Source: Sulfitobacter sabulilitoris (GTDB lineage Bacteria; Pseudomonadota; Alphaproteobacteria; Rhodobacterales; Rhodobacteraceae). From it: 64,000 nt of DNA. The stretch's first letter is position 1, and each line of letters opens with the position of its first letter. The stretch is taken from the NCBI RefSeq assembly GCF_005887615.1, contig NZ_VANS01000001.1, forward strand, positions 359,415 to 423,414, read 5' to 3'. The notes under the pieces are model-generated. The model did no database searches, was not told where the DNA came from, and saw only the letters and a program-made list of their open reading frames with translations. This document shows, in pieces, positions 1 through 9,255 of the stretch. The translations under genes and the position numbers were made by a program.

Positions 1-633
1 CGCGACTTCCTCGGCATAGATCGTCTCCAGCGCCGCGACCGCGCTGTCGGCCTTGGCGCGGCGGAACACCTCTATCATGCCGGGCGTCACGTCCAGCCCG
101 CGCGCTTCCAGTACCATGGGCACGACCGCCAGCCGCCCCATCAGGTCGTCGCGGGTATCCTCGGCGGCGCGCCACATGCCGGCGTGCGCGGGCAGGGCAC
201 CGTACTGGCTGCCCAATTCCTCAAGGCAATCGGCCATCAGGTTGAAATGCTTGGATTCCTCGTCTGCCGCCTTGACCCAGTCGTCATAGAACCCCATCGG
301 CATTGGCACATGCGCAAAGCGCGCGATGACGTCCCAGTGCAGGTCCACGGCGTTCAGTTCGATATGCGCCACCGCATGCAGCAGCGCCACGCGCCCTTCG
401 GGCGTGCCGGGGCGCCGGCGCGGCACGTCGCGCGGGCTCAGCAGTTCGGGGGCGTCGGGCCGCGCGGGATGCAGGGGCGGATCCGCGCGGCCGATCGGGG
501 GCGCGTTCCCGGCTGCGCGCGCCGCCTGCCACTGCGCGGCCAGCCGCCGCGACAGGGCGGTCTTTTCGCGGCCCTCCGCGGTGCGCAAGACGGCCTCGGC
601 CATCTGCGCCAGCGGCATCACCGCATCGCTCAC
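1..633 (-). CDS. DUF455 ferritin-like protein (partial, 3' end beyond window)
   Basis: The reading frame stays open from a GTG start at 633 to the left edge, giving 211 residues with no stop. It matches the DUF455 ferritin-like family: a helical protein with Glu/His-rich segments such as HAVAHIELNAVDLHWD and DEESKHFNLM, and ending at the edge in YAEEVA, where the family continues towards an Asp/Glu-His metal motif. The function is not established; members are often described as di-iron ferritin-like. The GTG overlaps the TGA stop of the upstream peroxiredoxin gene in a GTGA, so the two genes are almost certainly co-transcribed and translationally coupled. This link suggests a role in iron or oxidative-stress handling, which is inference only. 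Confidence 0.85.
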   Translation of the reverse strand, partial: MSDAVMPLAQMAEAVLRTAEGREKTALSRRLAAQWQAARAAGNAPPIGRADPPLHPARPDAPELLSPRDVPRRRPGTPEGRVALLHAVAHIELNAVDLHWDVIARFAHVPMPMGFYDDWVKAADEESKHFNLMADCLEELGSQYGALPAHAGMWRAAEDTRDDLMGRLAVVPMVLEARGLDVTPGMIEVFRRAKADSAVAALETIYAEEVA

Positions 634-1091
634 AGCGCGCGCACCGCGGCCAGCACCTCTTCGACGTGACCGGGCACCTTCACCTTGTTCCAGACCTTCG
701 CGACCTTGCCGTCCGCGTCGATCAGCACAGTGGTCCGCTCGATCCCCATGAATGTCTTGCCGTACATCTTCTTTTCCGTCCACACGCCGTAGTCCTCGCA
801 GACGGTGCCATGCTCATCCGACAGCAAGGGCACGCTCAGGTCATGCTTGGCGGCGAACTTGTCATGGCTGGCAATGCTGTCCTTCGACACGCCAAAGACC
901 TGCGCGCCGGCATCGGCGAACGCCTGCCGGTGATCGGAAAATCCGATGGATTCCTTGGTGCAGCCCGGCGTATCGTCGCGCGGATAGAAAAACAGCACGA
1001 CCGGTGCGCCGCGCAGGTCCGACAGGGTCACATCATCGCCACCGTTGCGGGGCAGGGTGAAATCGGGGGCAGGTTGGGAAATCTCCGGCAT
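630..1091 (-). CDS. bcp: Peroxiredoxin, Bcp/PrxQ type (thioredoxin-dependent thiol peroxidase)
   Basis: This 153-residue cytoplasmic peroxiredoxin reduces H2O2 and organic hydroperoxides with electrons from thioredoxin. The peroxidatic cysteine is Cys44 in TPGCTKE, after the strand VVLFFYPRDD; the usual catalytic Thr and Pro are present in that loop. The position five residues later, where many Bcp proteins carry a resolving Cys, is Ile49. The only other cysteine is Cys98, so it may act as a one-Cys enzyme or use Cys98. Length is normal for the family. The DUF455 gene starts within its stop codon. It is divergent from the large AsmA-like gene. Confidence 0.95.
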   Translation of the reverse strand: MPEISQPAPDFTLPRNGGDDVTLSDLRGAPVVLFFYPRDDTPGCTKESIGFSDHRQAFADAGAQVFGVSKDSIASHDKFAAKHDLSVPLLSDEHGTVCEDYGVWTEKKMYGKTFMGIERTTVLIDADGKVAKVWNKVKVPGHVEEVLAAVRAL

Positions 1092-1221
1092 GGCACTCTC
1101 TTGGCTTGGAACGTGAATATGTGACTGTCATACTAGGGCAGGCCCCGCCAGATGAAAGGGGCCGCCCCGCAGATTGCGCCCAGCGTTTTCCATCCCGTCA
1201 CAGACGAGACCTTCACCGATC

Positions 1222-4200
1222 TTGAGCCAGCCCAACGCCCCCTTGGACCGACGACCGCGCAAGACCCGCTTGCGCCGGGCCGGACTGTGGTCGCTCGTGA
1301 CGGTGCTGGCGCTGGCGCTGGTGGCCGGTGGCGGCATCATCTGGCTTCTGGGCAAGCCGATCCTCGCGCCGGATTGGGCCCGCGACCGGATCGAGACGCG
1401 GCTGGCGCAGGTCCTGCCCGAGGCGCGCGTGCAATTCGGCGAGGTGGAAGTGGTCGTGGACGAGGGCTGGCGGCCCCGCGTGCGGGTGCGCGACGTCGCG
1501 GTCGCGGCGCCCGACGGCACACCGATCGTCGAAGTGCGCGAACTCAAGGCCAGCCTGTCGATGCGCGCCCTGCTGCAACGCCAGATCGAGCCGCGCGCGA
1601 TCAGCCTGACGGGCATCCTCGCCAGCCTGCGGCGCGGGCCGGATGGTCGCGTGGCGCTGTCGGGCGGCGGCCTGCCACAAGCACCCGCGCGCGAGGCCGC
1701 CGACCTCGCGCAACTGGTCGGTCAGGTCGATACACTGCTGCAACGCCCCGGACTGGCGAGCCTGCGCAGCCTCGAGATCCGGGCCCTGACCCTGCGGTTC
1801 GAGGACGCCCGCGCCGGTCGCGCATGGACGGTGGATGGCGGGCGCGTGCTGCTGACCCGCGCGGCCGACGATCTGCAACTCACCGCCGATCTCGCGCTTC
1901 TGAGCGGCAGTGCGGGCGTGGCGACCCTGGCCGCGAACTACGCCAGCACCATCGGATCGCGCGCGGCCAGCTTCGGCATCACCATCGACGGGGTCGAGGC
2001 CGCGGACATCGCGACGCAGGGCCCCGCCTTTGCCTGGCTGCGCGCCCTGCGCGCACCCATTTCCGGGGCGCTGCGCAGCGGTGTGGCGGCGGATGGCACG
2101 CTGGCGCCGCTGAACGCGACGCTCCAGATCGGGTCGGGCGTGATCCAACCCACACCACAGACCAAGCCGGTGCCCATCGACGGCGCGCGCAGCTATTTCA
2201 GCTACGATCCCGCGACCCGGGTGCTGACCTTCGACGAACTGTCGCTGCGCAGCCAATGGGTGTCGGGCCGGGCCGAGGGTCAGGCCTTCCTCGAAGCGCC
2301 GAGGGCCGCTGCCGGCGGCGCGGCGCTGGGGGATCTCGTCGGGCAGTTCCGGCTGACCGACCTGACAGTCAACCCCGCCGACCTCTATCCACAGGCGGTG
2401 CGGATCGACACAGCCGAGATGGATTTTCGCCTCGCCCTCAATCCCTTCGTGCTGACGCTGGGGCGATTGCAGATCGCCGATCAGGGCGGGGTGCTGACGG
2501 CCAATGCCACCCTTGCCGCCGATCCGGGCGGCTGGCGGCTGTCGGCGGATGCGGGGATGGACGGCCTGACGCCCGCGCGCCTGCTTGAACTTTGGCCGCA
2601 AGCGGTCAAGCCGCGCACCCGCGACTGGCTGGACGCGAACCTGTCCGGCGGCGTCCTGCGCGATATCGACGTGGCGCTGCGCAAAGCGCCCGGTCAACGC
2701 GCCGGTCTGTACCTGAGTTTCGATTTCGACGGCGCCGACATCCGCGTCATGAAGACCCTTCCGGTGATCGACGCGGCGCAGGGGCATGCCAGCCTGCTGG
2801 AGAACCGCTTTGTTCTGGCGGTCGATCACGGCACCCTGTCCGCGCCGCAGGGCGGCGAGGTCGATATGGCGGGATCGTCGTTCATCATTCCCGATGTCAC
2901 CGTCAAGGGCGGCGCGCCCGCCATCGTGCGCCTGTCCACGCGCAGCACCATCACCGCCGCGCTGTCGCTGCTCAACCAGCCGCCGATGCAGGTGATGGAC
3001 AAGGCGGGCCAGCCGGTGACGGTCGCTGACGGGCGGGCGCTCTTGCAGGGCACCGTCGCCCTGCCGCTGATGCCGAAATTGCCGCCCGGATCGGTCGAAT
3101 ACGACGTGGCCGGAACGCTGCTCGACGTGCGCGCCGACGGGCTCGTTCCGGGCCGTGTGCTCGCCGCGCCGCGCCTGTCGCTGACGGCGTCGAACGAGGC
3201 GGTGCGCATCGGCGGGCCGGGGCGGATCGACGGGGTGAATTTCGATGCCGCATGGCTTCAGCCGCTGGGACCGGACCGCGCGGGTCAAAGCAGCGTCAGT
3301 GGCACACTCGAAGTGTCGGAGCGCACGCTCGATACCTTCAACATCGCCCTGCCGCCCGGATCGGTGCGCGGGCAGGGCACCGCCCGGATCGACATCGCCC
3401 TGTCCAAGGGACAGCCCCCGCGCTTCGATCTGCGCTCCGATCTGGTGGGGCTGCGCGTGGCGGTGGACCCGCTGAACTGGCGCAAGGCGGCGGGGACGGC
3501 GGGCAGCCTGGCGGTGGCGGGGCACCTGGGCGCGGTTCCGGTGATCGACAGGCTGGCCTTCGATGCACCGGGGCTCAGCGCTGCCGGCTCCGTCACACTG
3601 GCCGCCGGCGGCGGGCTCGACCGGGTCCGCCTCGAGCACTTGCGCGCAGGTGACTGGCTGGATGCGCCGATCGATCTGGTGGGGCGCGGCGCGGGGGTGC
3701 CGCCGCGGGTCGTCGTGCGGGGCGGCACGCTTGATCTGCGCCGCGCCGAATTCGGATCGTCGGGTGGCCCCGGCGGCCCTGGCGCCCCGCTGACCGTCGC
3801 GCTGCAGCGGCTGCAGATCAGCGACACGGTGGCGATCACCGCGCTGAACGGCGACTTCACAAGCGGCGGCGGACTGGACGGCAGCTTCACCGGTGCGGTC
3901 AACGGCGGCGCGACCGTCGCGGGGCGGGTGGTGCCGGAAAACGGGCGCAGCGCCGTGCAACTGACCGCACAGGACGCGGGCGGCGTGCTGGCCTCTTCGG
4001 GGCTGCTGCGACAGGCGCGCGGCGGCACGATGGGTCTGACGCTGCGGCCCGTGGGATCGGGCGGCGCCTTTGACGGAACATTGAACGTGCGCGATGTCCG
4101 GGTGGCCGATGCGCCCGCAATGGCGGCCTTGCTGAATGCTATCAGCATCGTGGGCCTGCTCGATGAACTCAGCGGCACCGGCATCTATTTCTCCGAAGTC

Positions 4201-4599
4201 GACGCCAAGTTCCGGCTGAGCCCGTCGCGCGTCACCCTGACGCAAGCCAGCGCCGTGGGTCCGTCGATGGGCCTGTCGATGGATGGGGTCTATGCCACCC
4301 AGACCCGGCAACTGCAGATGCAGGGCGTGATTTCGCCGGTCTACCTGCTCAACGGGATCGGCAGCATCCTGACCCGCAAGGGCGAGGGGCTTTTCGGGTT
4401 CAACTACACGTTGCGCGGCACGGCGGACAAGCCGTCGGTGTCGGTCAACCCGCTGTCGGCTCTGGCGCCGGGCATGTTCCGCGACATCCTGCGCGCGCCC
4501 GCGCCCACCGTCCCGCGCGAAGCCGGCGAGGCACCGGCGCCTTCGCCCGATCCGGGGCCCGTCAATCCACCGCTTGTCGATCCGGGCGTGGGCCGCTAA
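1222..4599 (+). CDS. AsmA/YhdP-like large envelope protein (DUF3971)
   Basis: This is a protein of about 1125 residues with a short basic N-terminus, one membrane segment (about residues 22-43, rich in Leu/Val/Ala) and a long beta-rich periplasmic part. The early WLLGKPILAPDWARDRIE segment and the C-terminal region around the LLDELSGTGIYFSEVDAKF stretch are typical of YhdP/AsmA-like proteins. These bridge-like proteins are linked to phospholipid movement between inner and outer membranes. The C-terminus is Pro-rich. The start is uncertain: no in-frame ATG is suitable, and TTG at 1222 places the membrane helix near the N-terminus as in relatives, but an in-frame TTG at 1174 is also open. A very long antisense frame overlaps it and is ignored. 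Confidence 0.85.
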   Translation: MSQPNAPLDRRPRKTRLRRAGLWSLVTVLALALVAGGGIIWLLGKPILAPDWARDRIETRLAQVLPEARVQFGEVEVVVDEGWRPRVRVRDVAVAAPDGTPIVEVRELKASLSMRALLQRQIEPRAISLTGILASLRRGPDGRVALSGGGLPQAPAREAADLAQLVGQVDTLLQRPGLASLRSLEIRALTLRFEDARAGRAWTVDGGRVLLTRAADDLQLTADLALLSGSAGVATLAANYASTIGSRAASFGITIDGVEAADIATQGPAFAWLRALRAPISGALRSGVAADGTLAPLNATLQIGSGVIQPTPQTKPVPIDGARSYFSYDPATRVLTFDELSLRSQWVSGRAEGQAFLEAPRAAAGGAALGDLVGQFRLTDLTVNPADLYPQAVRIDTAEMDFRLALNPFVLTLGRLQIADQGGVLTANATLAADPGGWRLSADAGMDGLTPARLLELWPQAVKPRTRDWLDANLSGGVLRDIDVALRKAPGQRAGLYLSFDFDGADIRVMKTLPVIDAAQGHASLLENRFVLAVDHGTLSAPQGGEVDMAGSSFIIPDVTVKGGAPAIVRLSTRSTITAALSLLNQPPMQVMDKAGQPVTVADGRALLQGTVALPLMPKLPPGSVEYDVAGTLLDVRADGLVPGRVLAAPRLSLTASNEAVRIGGPGRIDGVNFDAAWLQPLGPDRAGQSSVSGTLEVSERTLDTFNIALPPGSVRGQGTARIDIALSKGQPPRFDLRSDLVGLRVAVDPLNWRKAAGTAGSLAVAGHLGAVPVIDRLAFDAPGLSAAGSVTLAAGGGLDRVRLEHLRAGDWLDAPIDLVGRGAGVPPRVVVRGGTLDLRRAEFGSSGGPGGPGAPLTVALQRLQISDTVAITALNGDFTSGGGLDGSFTGAVNGGATVAGRVVPENGRSAVQLTAQDAGGVLASSGLLRQARGGTMGLTLRPVGSGGAFDGTLNVRDVRVADAPAMAALLNAISIVGLLDELSGTGIYFSEVDAKFRLSPSRVTLTQASAVGPSMGLSMDGVYATQTRQLQMQGVISPVYLLNGIGSILTRKGEGLFGFNYTLRGTADKPSVSVNPLSALAPGMFRDILRAPAPTVPREAGEAPAPSPDPGPVNPPLVDPGVGR

Positions 4600-4608
4600 G
4601 GCCAAGCC

Positions 4609-5685
4609 ATGAAACTGAGCGATTTCGATTTCGACCTGCCCGAAGAGCTGATTGCGACGCGGCCCGCGACCCCGCGGTCCTCGGCGCGGATGCTGGTGGC
4701 CGAGGGCTGCCGCCTGACCGATCAGGTGGTCACCGACCTGGTGGGGTGGCTGCGCCCCGGCGACCGGCTGGTGCTGAACGACACCCGCGTGATTCCCGCG
4801 CGCCTGTCGGGCCTGCGCCACCGCACCGGCGCGCAGGGCGCCACCAGCGCCCGGATCGAAGCGACCCTGCTGGAGCCGCGCAGCGACGGCACCTGGGCGG
4901 CCCTGGTCAAACCGCTGAAAAAGCTGAAGATCAACGAGCAGATCGTGTTCAGCGACCAGTTGTCGGCCAGGCTCGAGGGGATCGCGGACGGGCAGGGCCA
5001 CCTGCGCTTCAACCTGACGGGAGAGGATTTCGACGCGGCGCTGGCGCAGGCGGGCGCGATGCCTCTGCCGCCCTATATCGCCGCCAAACGCCCCGCGGAT
5101 TCGCGCGATCTGCAGGATTACCAGACCGTGTTCGCCCGCACGCCCGGCGCGGTGGCCGCGCCGACGGCCTCGCTGCATTTCGACCGGCCCCTGCTCGATG
5201 CGCTTGCGGCGATGGGCGTGACCTTTACGCATGTCACCCTGCATGTCGGCGCGGGCACGTTCCTGCCGGTCAAGGTCGAGGATGTGACCACCCACAAGAT
5301 GCATGCCGAATGGGGCCAGGTGAGCGCCGACGCGGCCGCAGAGATTGCCGCCACCCGGGCGGCGGGCGGCCGGGTGATTCCCGTCGGCACGACCGCGTTG
5401 CGCCTGATCGAAACCGCGGCCCGCGGCGGCACCATAAAACCGTGGGAAGGACCGACCGATATTTTCATCTATCCGGGCTTTGAATTTCACGTGACCGACG
5501 CGCTGATGACCAATTTTCATCTGCCAAAATCGACACTTATGATGCTTGTTTCGGCGCTGATGGGCCAACAGGCCGTGCGTGACATCTATGCGCACGCCAT
5601 CGCCGCGCGGTATCGTTTCTTCTCTTATGGCGATGCCTCCTTGCTCTTGCCGGCCGGGCGTGACAGGCGGAAACCGACGCCTTAG
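4609..5685 (+). CDS. queA: S-adenosylmethionine:tRNA ribosyltransferase-isomerase
   Basis: This 358-residue protein is full length for QueA, which transfers and isomerises the ribose of AdoMet onto 7-aminomethyl-7-deazaguanine in tRNA to make epoxyqueuosine. Family marks are the N-terminal [18 protein letters not shown], then [38 protein letters not shown] and the C-terminal [16 protein letters not shown]. It starts nine bases after the AsmA-like stop, so it probably shares that transcript. The MFS gene starts 100 bases downstream. I see no tgt or other queuosine gene nearby. Confidence 0.97.
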   Translation: MKLSDFDFDLPEELIATRPATPRSSARMLVAEGCRLTDQVVTDLVGWLRPGDRLVLNDTRVIPARLSGLRHRTGAQGATSARIEATLLEPRSDGTWAALVKPLKKLKINEQIVFSDQLSARLEGIADGQGHLRFNLTGEDFDAALAQAGAMPLPPYIAAKRPADSRDLQDYQTVFARTPGAVAAPTASLHFDRPLLDALAAMGVTFTHVTLHVGAGTFLPVKVEDVTTHKMHAEWGQVSADAAAEIAATRAAGGRVIPVGTTALRLIETAARGGTIKPWEGPTDIFIYPGFEFHVTDALMTNFHLPKSTLMMLVSALMGQQAVRDIYAHAIAARYRFFSYGDASLLLPAGRDRRKPTP

Positions 5686-5785
5686 GTCGCGACCTGGCCC
5701 GACAGGGCCGGCGCAACACGTCAGGTGTCGCCTCACGTTGTACCCCCGAAGGCCTCTGAGCCCGACCAGACCGGAGATCCCTATC

Positions 5786-7042
5786 ATGCTGCAGGTTTTA
5801 TCTAGCGCCTGGGCCCTGCTTCTTGGCATGGGGCTGCTGATGATCGGCAACGGCATGCAGGGCACGCTGCTGGGCATCCGCGGCGAAATCGAAGGCTTTT
5901 CCACGCTGCAGATGTCGATCGTGATGTCGGCCTATTTCGTGGGCTTTCTGGGCGGCTCGCGCATGGCGCCGGGGATGATCCGCCGGGTGGGTCACGTGCG
6001 GGTCTTTGCCGCGCTGGCGTCGATGATCTCGGCGGTGATGATTCTCTATCCCACCTTTGCCGAGCCGTGGCTCTGGACGATCGGCCGGGTGCTGATCGGG
6101 TTTTGCTTTTCGGCGGTCTACGTGACGGCCGAAAGCTGGCTGAACAATGCCGCCACGAACGGCACGCGCGGCCAGGCGCTGTCGCTGTACATGATCGTCC
6201 AGACGGCGGGCATCGTGGTCAGCCAGGCGCTCTTGCTGACGGCGGACCCCTCGGGCTACGTGCTGTTCGTGATCCCGTCGGTGCTGGTGTCCATCGCCGT
6301 GACGCCGGTCCTGCTGTCGATCAGCCCGACACCGGCCTTCGACACCACCAAGCCGATGAGCCTGCGCGCGCTGATGAATTTTTCGCCGCTGGGCTGCGTG
6401 GGGATGTTCCTGCTCGGCGGGATCTTTTCGGCGCAATTCGGTATGGCGTCGGTCTATGGTGCCAAGGCGGGGCTGAGCGTCGCGCAGATCTCGACCTTCG
6501 TGGCGACGTTCTTTGTCGGCTCGGTTGTGCTGCAATACCCGATCGGCTGGATTTCCGACCGCATGGACCGACGGTTCCTGGTCATCATTGTCTCCGCGAT
6601 CGGCGCCGGAGGGTCTTTCCTCGGCATGGCCATGGGCCATCAGTTCACGTTTTTGCTGATCTCGGCCTTTGTCGTAGGCGGCATGTCGAACCCGCTCTAT
6701 TCGCTGCTCATCGCCCACACCAACGACTTCCTGCAACACGAGGACATGGCCGCGGCCTCGGGTGGGTTGATCTTCATCAACGGTCTGGGCGCGATTTCTG
6801 GTCCTATCATAACTGGCTACATGATGGATTTCGCGGGGCCGGGGGGCTTCTACCTGTTCACCGCGGTGCTGTTTCTGGCGCTTGTGGGATATGCTGCCTA
6901 TCGCTCCACCCGTCGCCCATCCGTTCCGTCCGACGAGACATCCAGCTACGTGGCCGTGACGCCGTCTTCGACCTCGGTCGCGGTGGGATTTGCACAGGAA
7001 TACGTCATCGAATCCGACCAGTCGGGCGAAAACGCTGCGTAA
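5786..7042 (+). CDS. MFS transporter (YcaD-like)
   Basis: This 418-residue inner-membrane protein has about 12 hydrophobic segments across its whole length. The pattern is that of the major facilitator superfamily, with GRVLIGFCFSAVYVTAESWLN in the first half and WISDRMDRRFLVI, an MFS loop signature, in the second. It most resembles YcaD-type MFS proteins, whose substrate is unknown. The frame is open upstream to 5579, but the Met at 5786 puts the first helix directly at the N-terminus and fits other members. The cytoplasmic tail after the last helix is Ser/Thr/Val-rich and unremarkable. Confidence 0.9.
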   Translation: MLQVLSSAWALLLGMGLLMIGNGMQGTLLGIRGEIEGFSTLQMSIVMSAYFVGFLGGSRMAPGMIRRVGHVRVFAALASMISAVMILYPTFAEPWLWTIGRVLIGFCFSAVYVTAESWLNNAATNGTRGQALSLYMIVQTAGIVVSQALLLTADPSGYVLFVIPSVLVSIAVTPVLLSISPTPAFDTTKPMSLRALMNFSPLGCVGMFLLGGIFSAQFGMASVYGAKAGLSVAQISTFVATFFVGSVVLQYPIGWISDRMDRRFLVIIVSAIGAGGSFLGMAMGHQFTFLLISAFVVGGMSNPLYSLLIAHTNDFLQHEDMAAASGGLIFINGLGAISGPIITGYMMDFAGPGGFYLFTAVLFLALVGYAAYRSTRRPSVPSDETSSYVAVTPSSTSVAVGFAQEYVIESDQSGENAA

Positions 7043-7139
7043 ATGCCTCTGGCTGTTGCATTTGTCGCAATTCGTGAGTGGATAGACAGATCAGGATTTC
7101 ATTAACTTGTTACAGAACGACGACGCAAGGACACCCGCG

Positions 7140-7721
7140 ATGACACGACCCGACGACATTCTCGAATTCTGGCTCGACACGATCGGACCCGACGGCTGGT
7201 ACAGAACCGACGCCGCCCTCGACGAAGAGATCCGCACGCGGTTCCACGATGCCTGGATCGGGGCGACCGAGGGGCGGTACTCGCTCTGGCTGACGTACCC
7301 GGCGGGAGCCTTGGCCTACATCATCCTGACGGATCAGTTTCCGCGCAACATGTTCCGCGGCGAAGGACGCGCCTTTTCCACCGACCGCGCGGCGCTGGCC
7401 GTGGCCAAATCGGCCATCGCGAAAGGCTGGGACATGACGATCGACGAACCGGCGCGGCAGTTCTTCTACCTTCCGCTGATGCACTCCGAAAACCTCTGCG
7501 ATCAGGACCGCTGCGTCCGGCTGATGTGCGACCGCATGTCGGCGAAGGGGGATGGCAACCTGCTGCATGCCCGCGCCCACCGCGAGGTCATCCGACGCTT
7601 TGGCCGCTTTCCCTATCGCAACGACGCCCTGCACCGCGCCCATACCGCGCTCGAGGCCGACTACGTCAGCCACGGCGGCTATGGCTCCACGCTGCGCGCC
7701 CTTCAGGGCGAAGCCGCCTGA
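7140..7721 (+). CDS. DUF924 family protein
   Basis: This 193-residue soluble protein belongs to DUF924. The family pattern is clear: DDILEFWLD at the start, YILLTDQFPRNMFR-like text (here YIILTDQFPRNMFRGEGRAF), then FFYLPLMHSENLCDQD and a C-terminal helix pair. Proteins of this family are predicted to be all-helical with TPR-like folding and have no assigned biochemical role. The ATG at 7140 was chosen over an upstream TTG because AAGGA lies at a good distance before it. It stands alone between the MFS gene and lipoamide dehydrogenase. Confidence 0.9.
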   Translation: MTRPDDILEFWLDTIGPDGWYRTDAALDEEIRTRFHDAWIGATEGRYSLWLTYPAGALAYIILTDQFPRNMFRGEGRAFSTDRAALAVAKSAIAKGWDMTIDEPARQFFYLPLMHSENLCDQDRCVRLMCDRMSAKGDGNLLHARAHREVIRRFGRFPYRNDALHRAHTALEADYVSHGGYGSTLRALQGEAA

Positions 7722-7817
7722 TCCGGCCAGGGATTTCGCACCGGCGAATGTTGCCGGGCGGGTGGAATTGGTTTAACGGTAAACTAATTTCCAGTGGCGC
7801 ACGTGCGAGGACATCCC

Positions 7818-9212
7818 ATGGCTGAAACATCCTTTGACCTGATTGTGATCGGTGCGGGGCCGGGCGGCTATGTCGCCGCCATACGCGCGGCGCAGCTCGG
7901 CCTCAAGGTGGTCATCGTCGAGCGCGAGCACATGGGCGGGATCTGCCTGAACTGGGGCTGCATCCCGACCAAGGCGATGCTGCGCTCTTCGGAGGTGTTT
8001 CACCTGATGCACCGGGCCAAGGAATTCGGCCTGAAGGCCGACAACGTGGGCTACGATCTGGATGCGGTGGTCAAGCGGTCGCGCAAGGTCGCGGGCCAGT
8101 TGTCGGGCGGCATCGGCCACCTGATGAAGAAGAACAAGGTCACGACCGTGATGGGCGAGGCCAAGATCACCGGCAAGGGAAAGGTCAGCGTCAAGACCGA
8201 CAAGGGCGCGCAGGAGCTGACCGCAAAGAACATCGTGCTGGCCACCGGCGCGCGGGCGCGCGAACTGCCGGGGCTGGAGGCGGACGGCGACCTGGTCTGG
8301 ACCTACAAGCACGCGCTGCAACCCGCGCACATGCCAAAAAAACTGCTGGTCATCGGGTCGGGCGCCATCGGCATCGAATTCGCCAGCTTCTACAACACGC
8401 TGGGCGCCGATACGACCGTGGTCGAGGTGATGGACCGCGTTCTGCCGGTGGAAGACGCCGAAATCTCGGCCTTTGCCAAAAAGGCCTTCGAGAAACAGGG
8501 CATGAAGATCATGCAAAAGGCCATGGTCAAGCAGCTTGACCGGGGCAAGGGCAAGGTCACCGCCCATATCGAGACGGGCGGCAAGGTCGAAAAGCACGAT
8601 TTCGACACCGTGATCAGCGCCGTGGGGATCGTCGGCAACGTCGAAAACCTCGGGCTGGAAGATCTGGGCGTCAAGATCGACCGCACCCACGTGGTGACCG
8701 ATGAATATTGCCGCACCGGGGTCGATGGCCTGTATGCCATCGGTGACATCGCCGGGGCGCCATGGCTGGCGCACAAGGCCAGCCACGAGGGCGTGATGGT
8801 GGCCGAATTGATCGCCGGCGGTCATCCGCACCCCGTCAAACCCGAAAGCATCGCGGGCTGCACCTATTGCCATCCGCAGGTCGCCAGCGTGGGCTATACC
8901 GAAGCCAAGGCCAAGGAATTGGGATACGACATCAAGGTCGGGCGCTTTCCGTTCATCGGCAATGGCAAGGCGATCGCCCTGGGCGAACCCGAAGGCATGA
9001 TCAAGACTGTCTTTGACGCCAAGACCGGCGAATTGCTGGGCGCGCATATGGTCGGCGCGGAAGTGACCGAACTGATCCAGGGCTACGTCGTGGGCCGACA
9101 GCTTGAAACCACCGAGGAAGACCTGATGAACACGGTCTTTCCGCATCCCACCCTGTCCGAGATGATGCACGAAAGCGTGCTGGACGCTTACGGGCGCGTC
9201 ATTCACATGTGA
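7818..9212 (+). CDS. lpdA: Dihydrolipoyl dehydrogenase (E3)
   Basis: This 464-residue flavoprotein disulfide reductase reoxidises dihydrolipoamide of 2-oxoacid dehydrogenase complexes and/or the glycine cleavage system, making NADH. Visible motifs are the FAD site GAGPGG at residues 12-17, the redox pair Cys43/Cys48 in GGICLNWGCIP, the NAD-binding GSGAIGIEFASFY, the FAD motif YAIGDIAGAPWLAHKA, and the C-terminal HPTLSEMMHE carrying the catalytic His-Glu pair. The ATG at 7818 follows GCGAGGA. No E1 or E2 gene adjoins it, so which complex it serves cannot be read here. A stem-loop follows the stop. Confidence 0.97.
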   Translation: MAETSFDLIVIGAGPGGYVAAIRAAQLGLKVVIVEREHMGGICLNWGCIPTKAMLRSSEVFHLMHRAKEFGLKADNVGYDLDAVVKRSRKVAGQLSGGIGHLMKKNKVTTVMGEAKITGKGKVSVKTDKGAQELTAKNIVLATGARARELPGLEADGDLVWTYKHALQPAHMPKKLLVIGSGAIGIEFASFYNTLGADTTVVEVMDRVLPVEDAEISAFAKKAFEKQGMKIMQKAMVKQLDRGKGKVTAHIETGGKVEKHDFDTVISAVGIVGNVENLGLEDLGVKIDRTHVVTDEYCRTGVDGLYAIGDIAGAPWLAHKASHEGVMVAELIAGGHPHPVKPESIAGCTYCHPQVASVGYTEAKAKELGYDIKVGRFPFIGNGKAIALGEPEGMIKTVFDAKTGELLGAHMVGAEVTELIQGYVVGRQLETTEEDLMNTVFPHPTLSEMMHESVLDAYGRVIHM

Positions 9213-9219
9213 CCTCTCT

Positions 9220-9245
9220 GCGCCCGCACCGGATGCTGCGGGCGC
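9220..9245 (+). terminator. Stem-loop after lpdA
   Basis: A perfect 9-bp inverted repeat, GCGCCCGCA and TGCGGGCGC around an 8-base loop, begins seven bases after the lpdA stop. It lacks a clear T-run on either strand. It may be a weak or Rho-assisted terminator, or an mRNA 3' end stabiliser. It lies between converging genes and could act on both. Confidence 0.55.
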
Positions 9246-9255
9246 GGGTGGCGCA

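Noticed and set aside
1213-5904. A 1563-residue minus-strand open frame over the AsmA-like gene and queA
   Set aside because: It is antisense to two well-supported genes, has no protein family content, and long empty frames are common opposite GC-rich genes.
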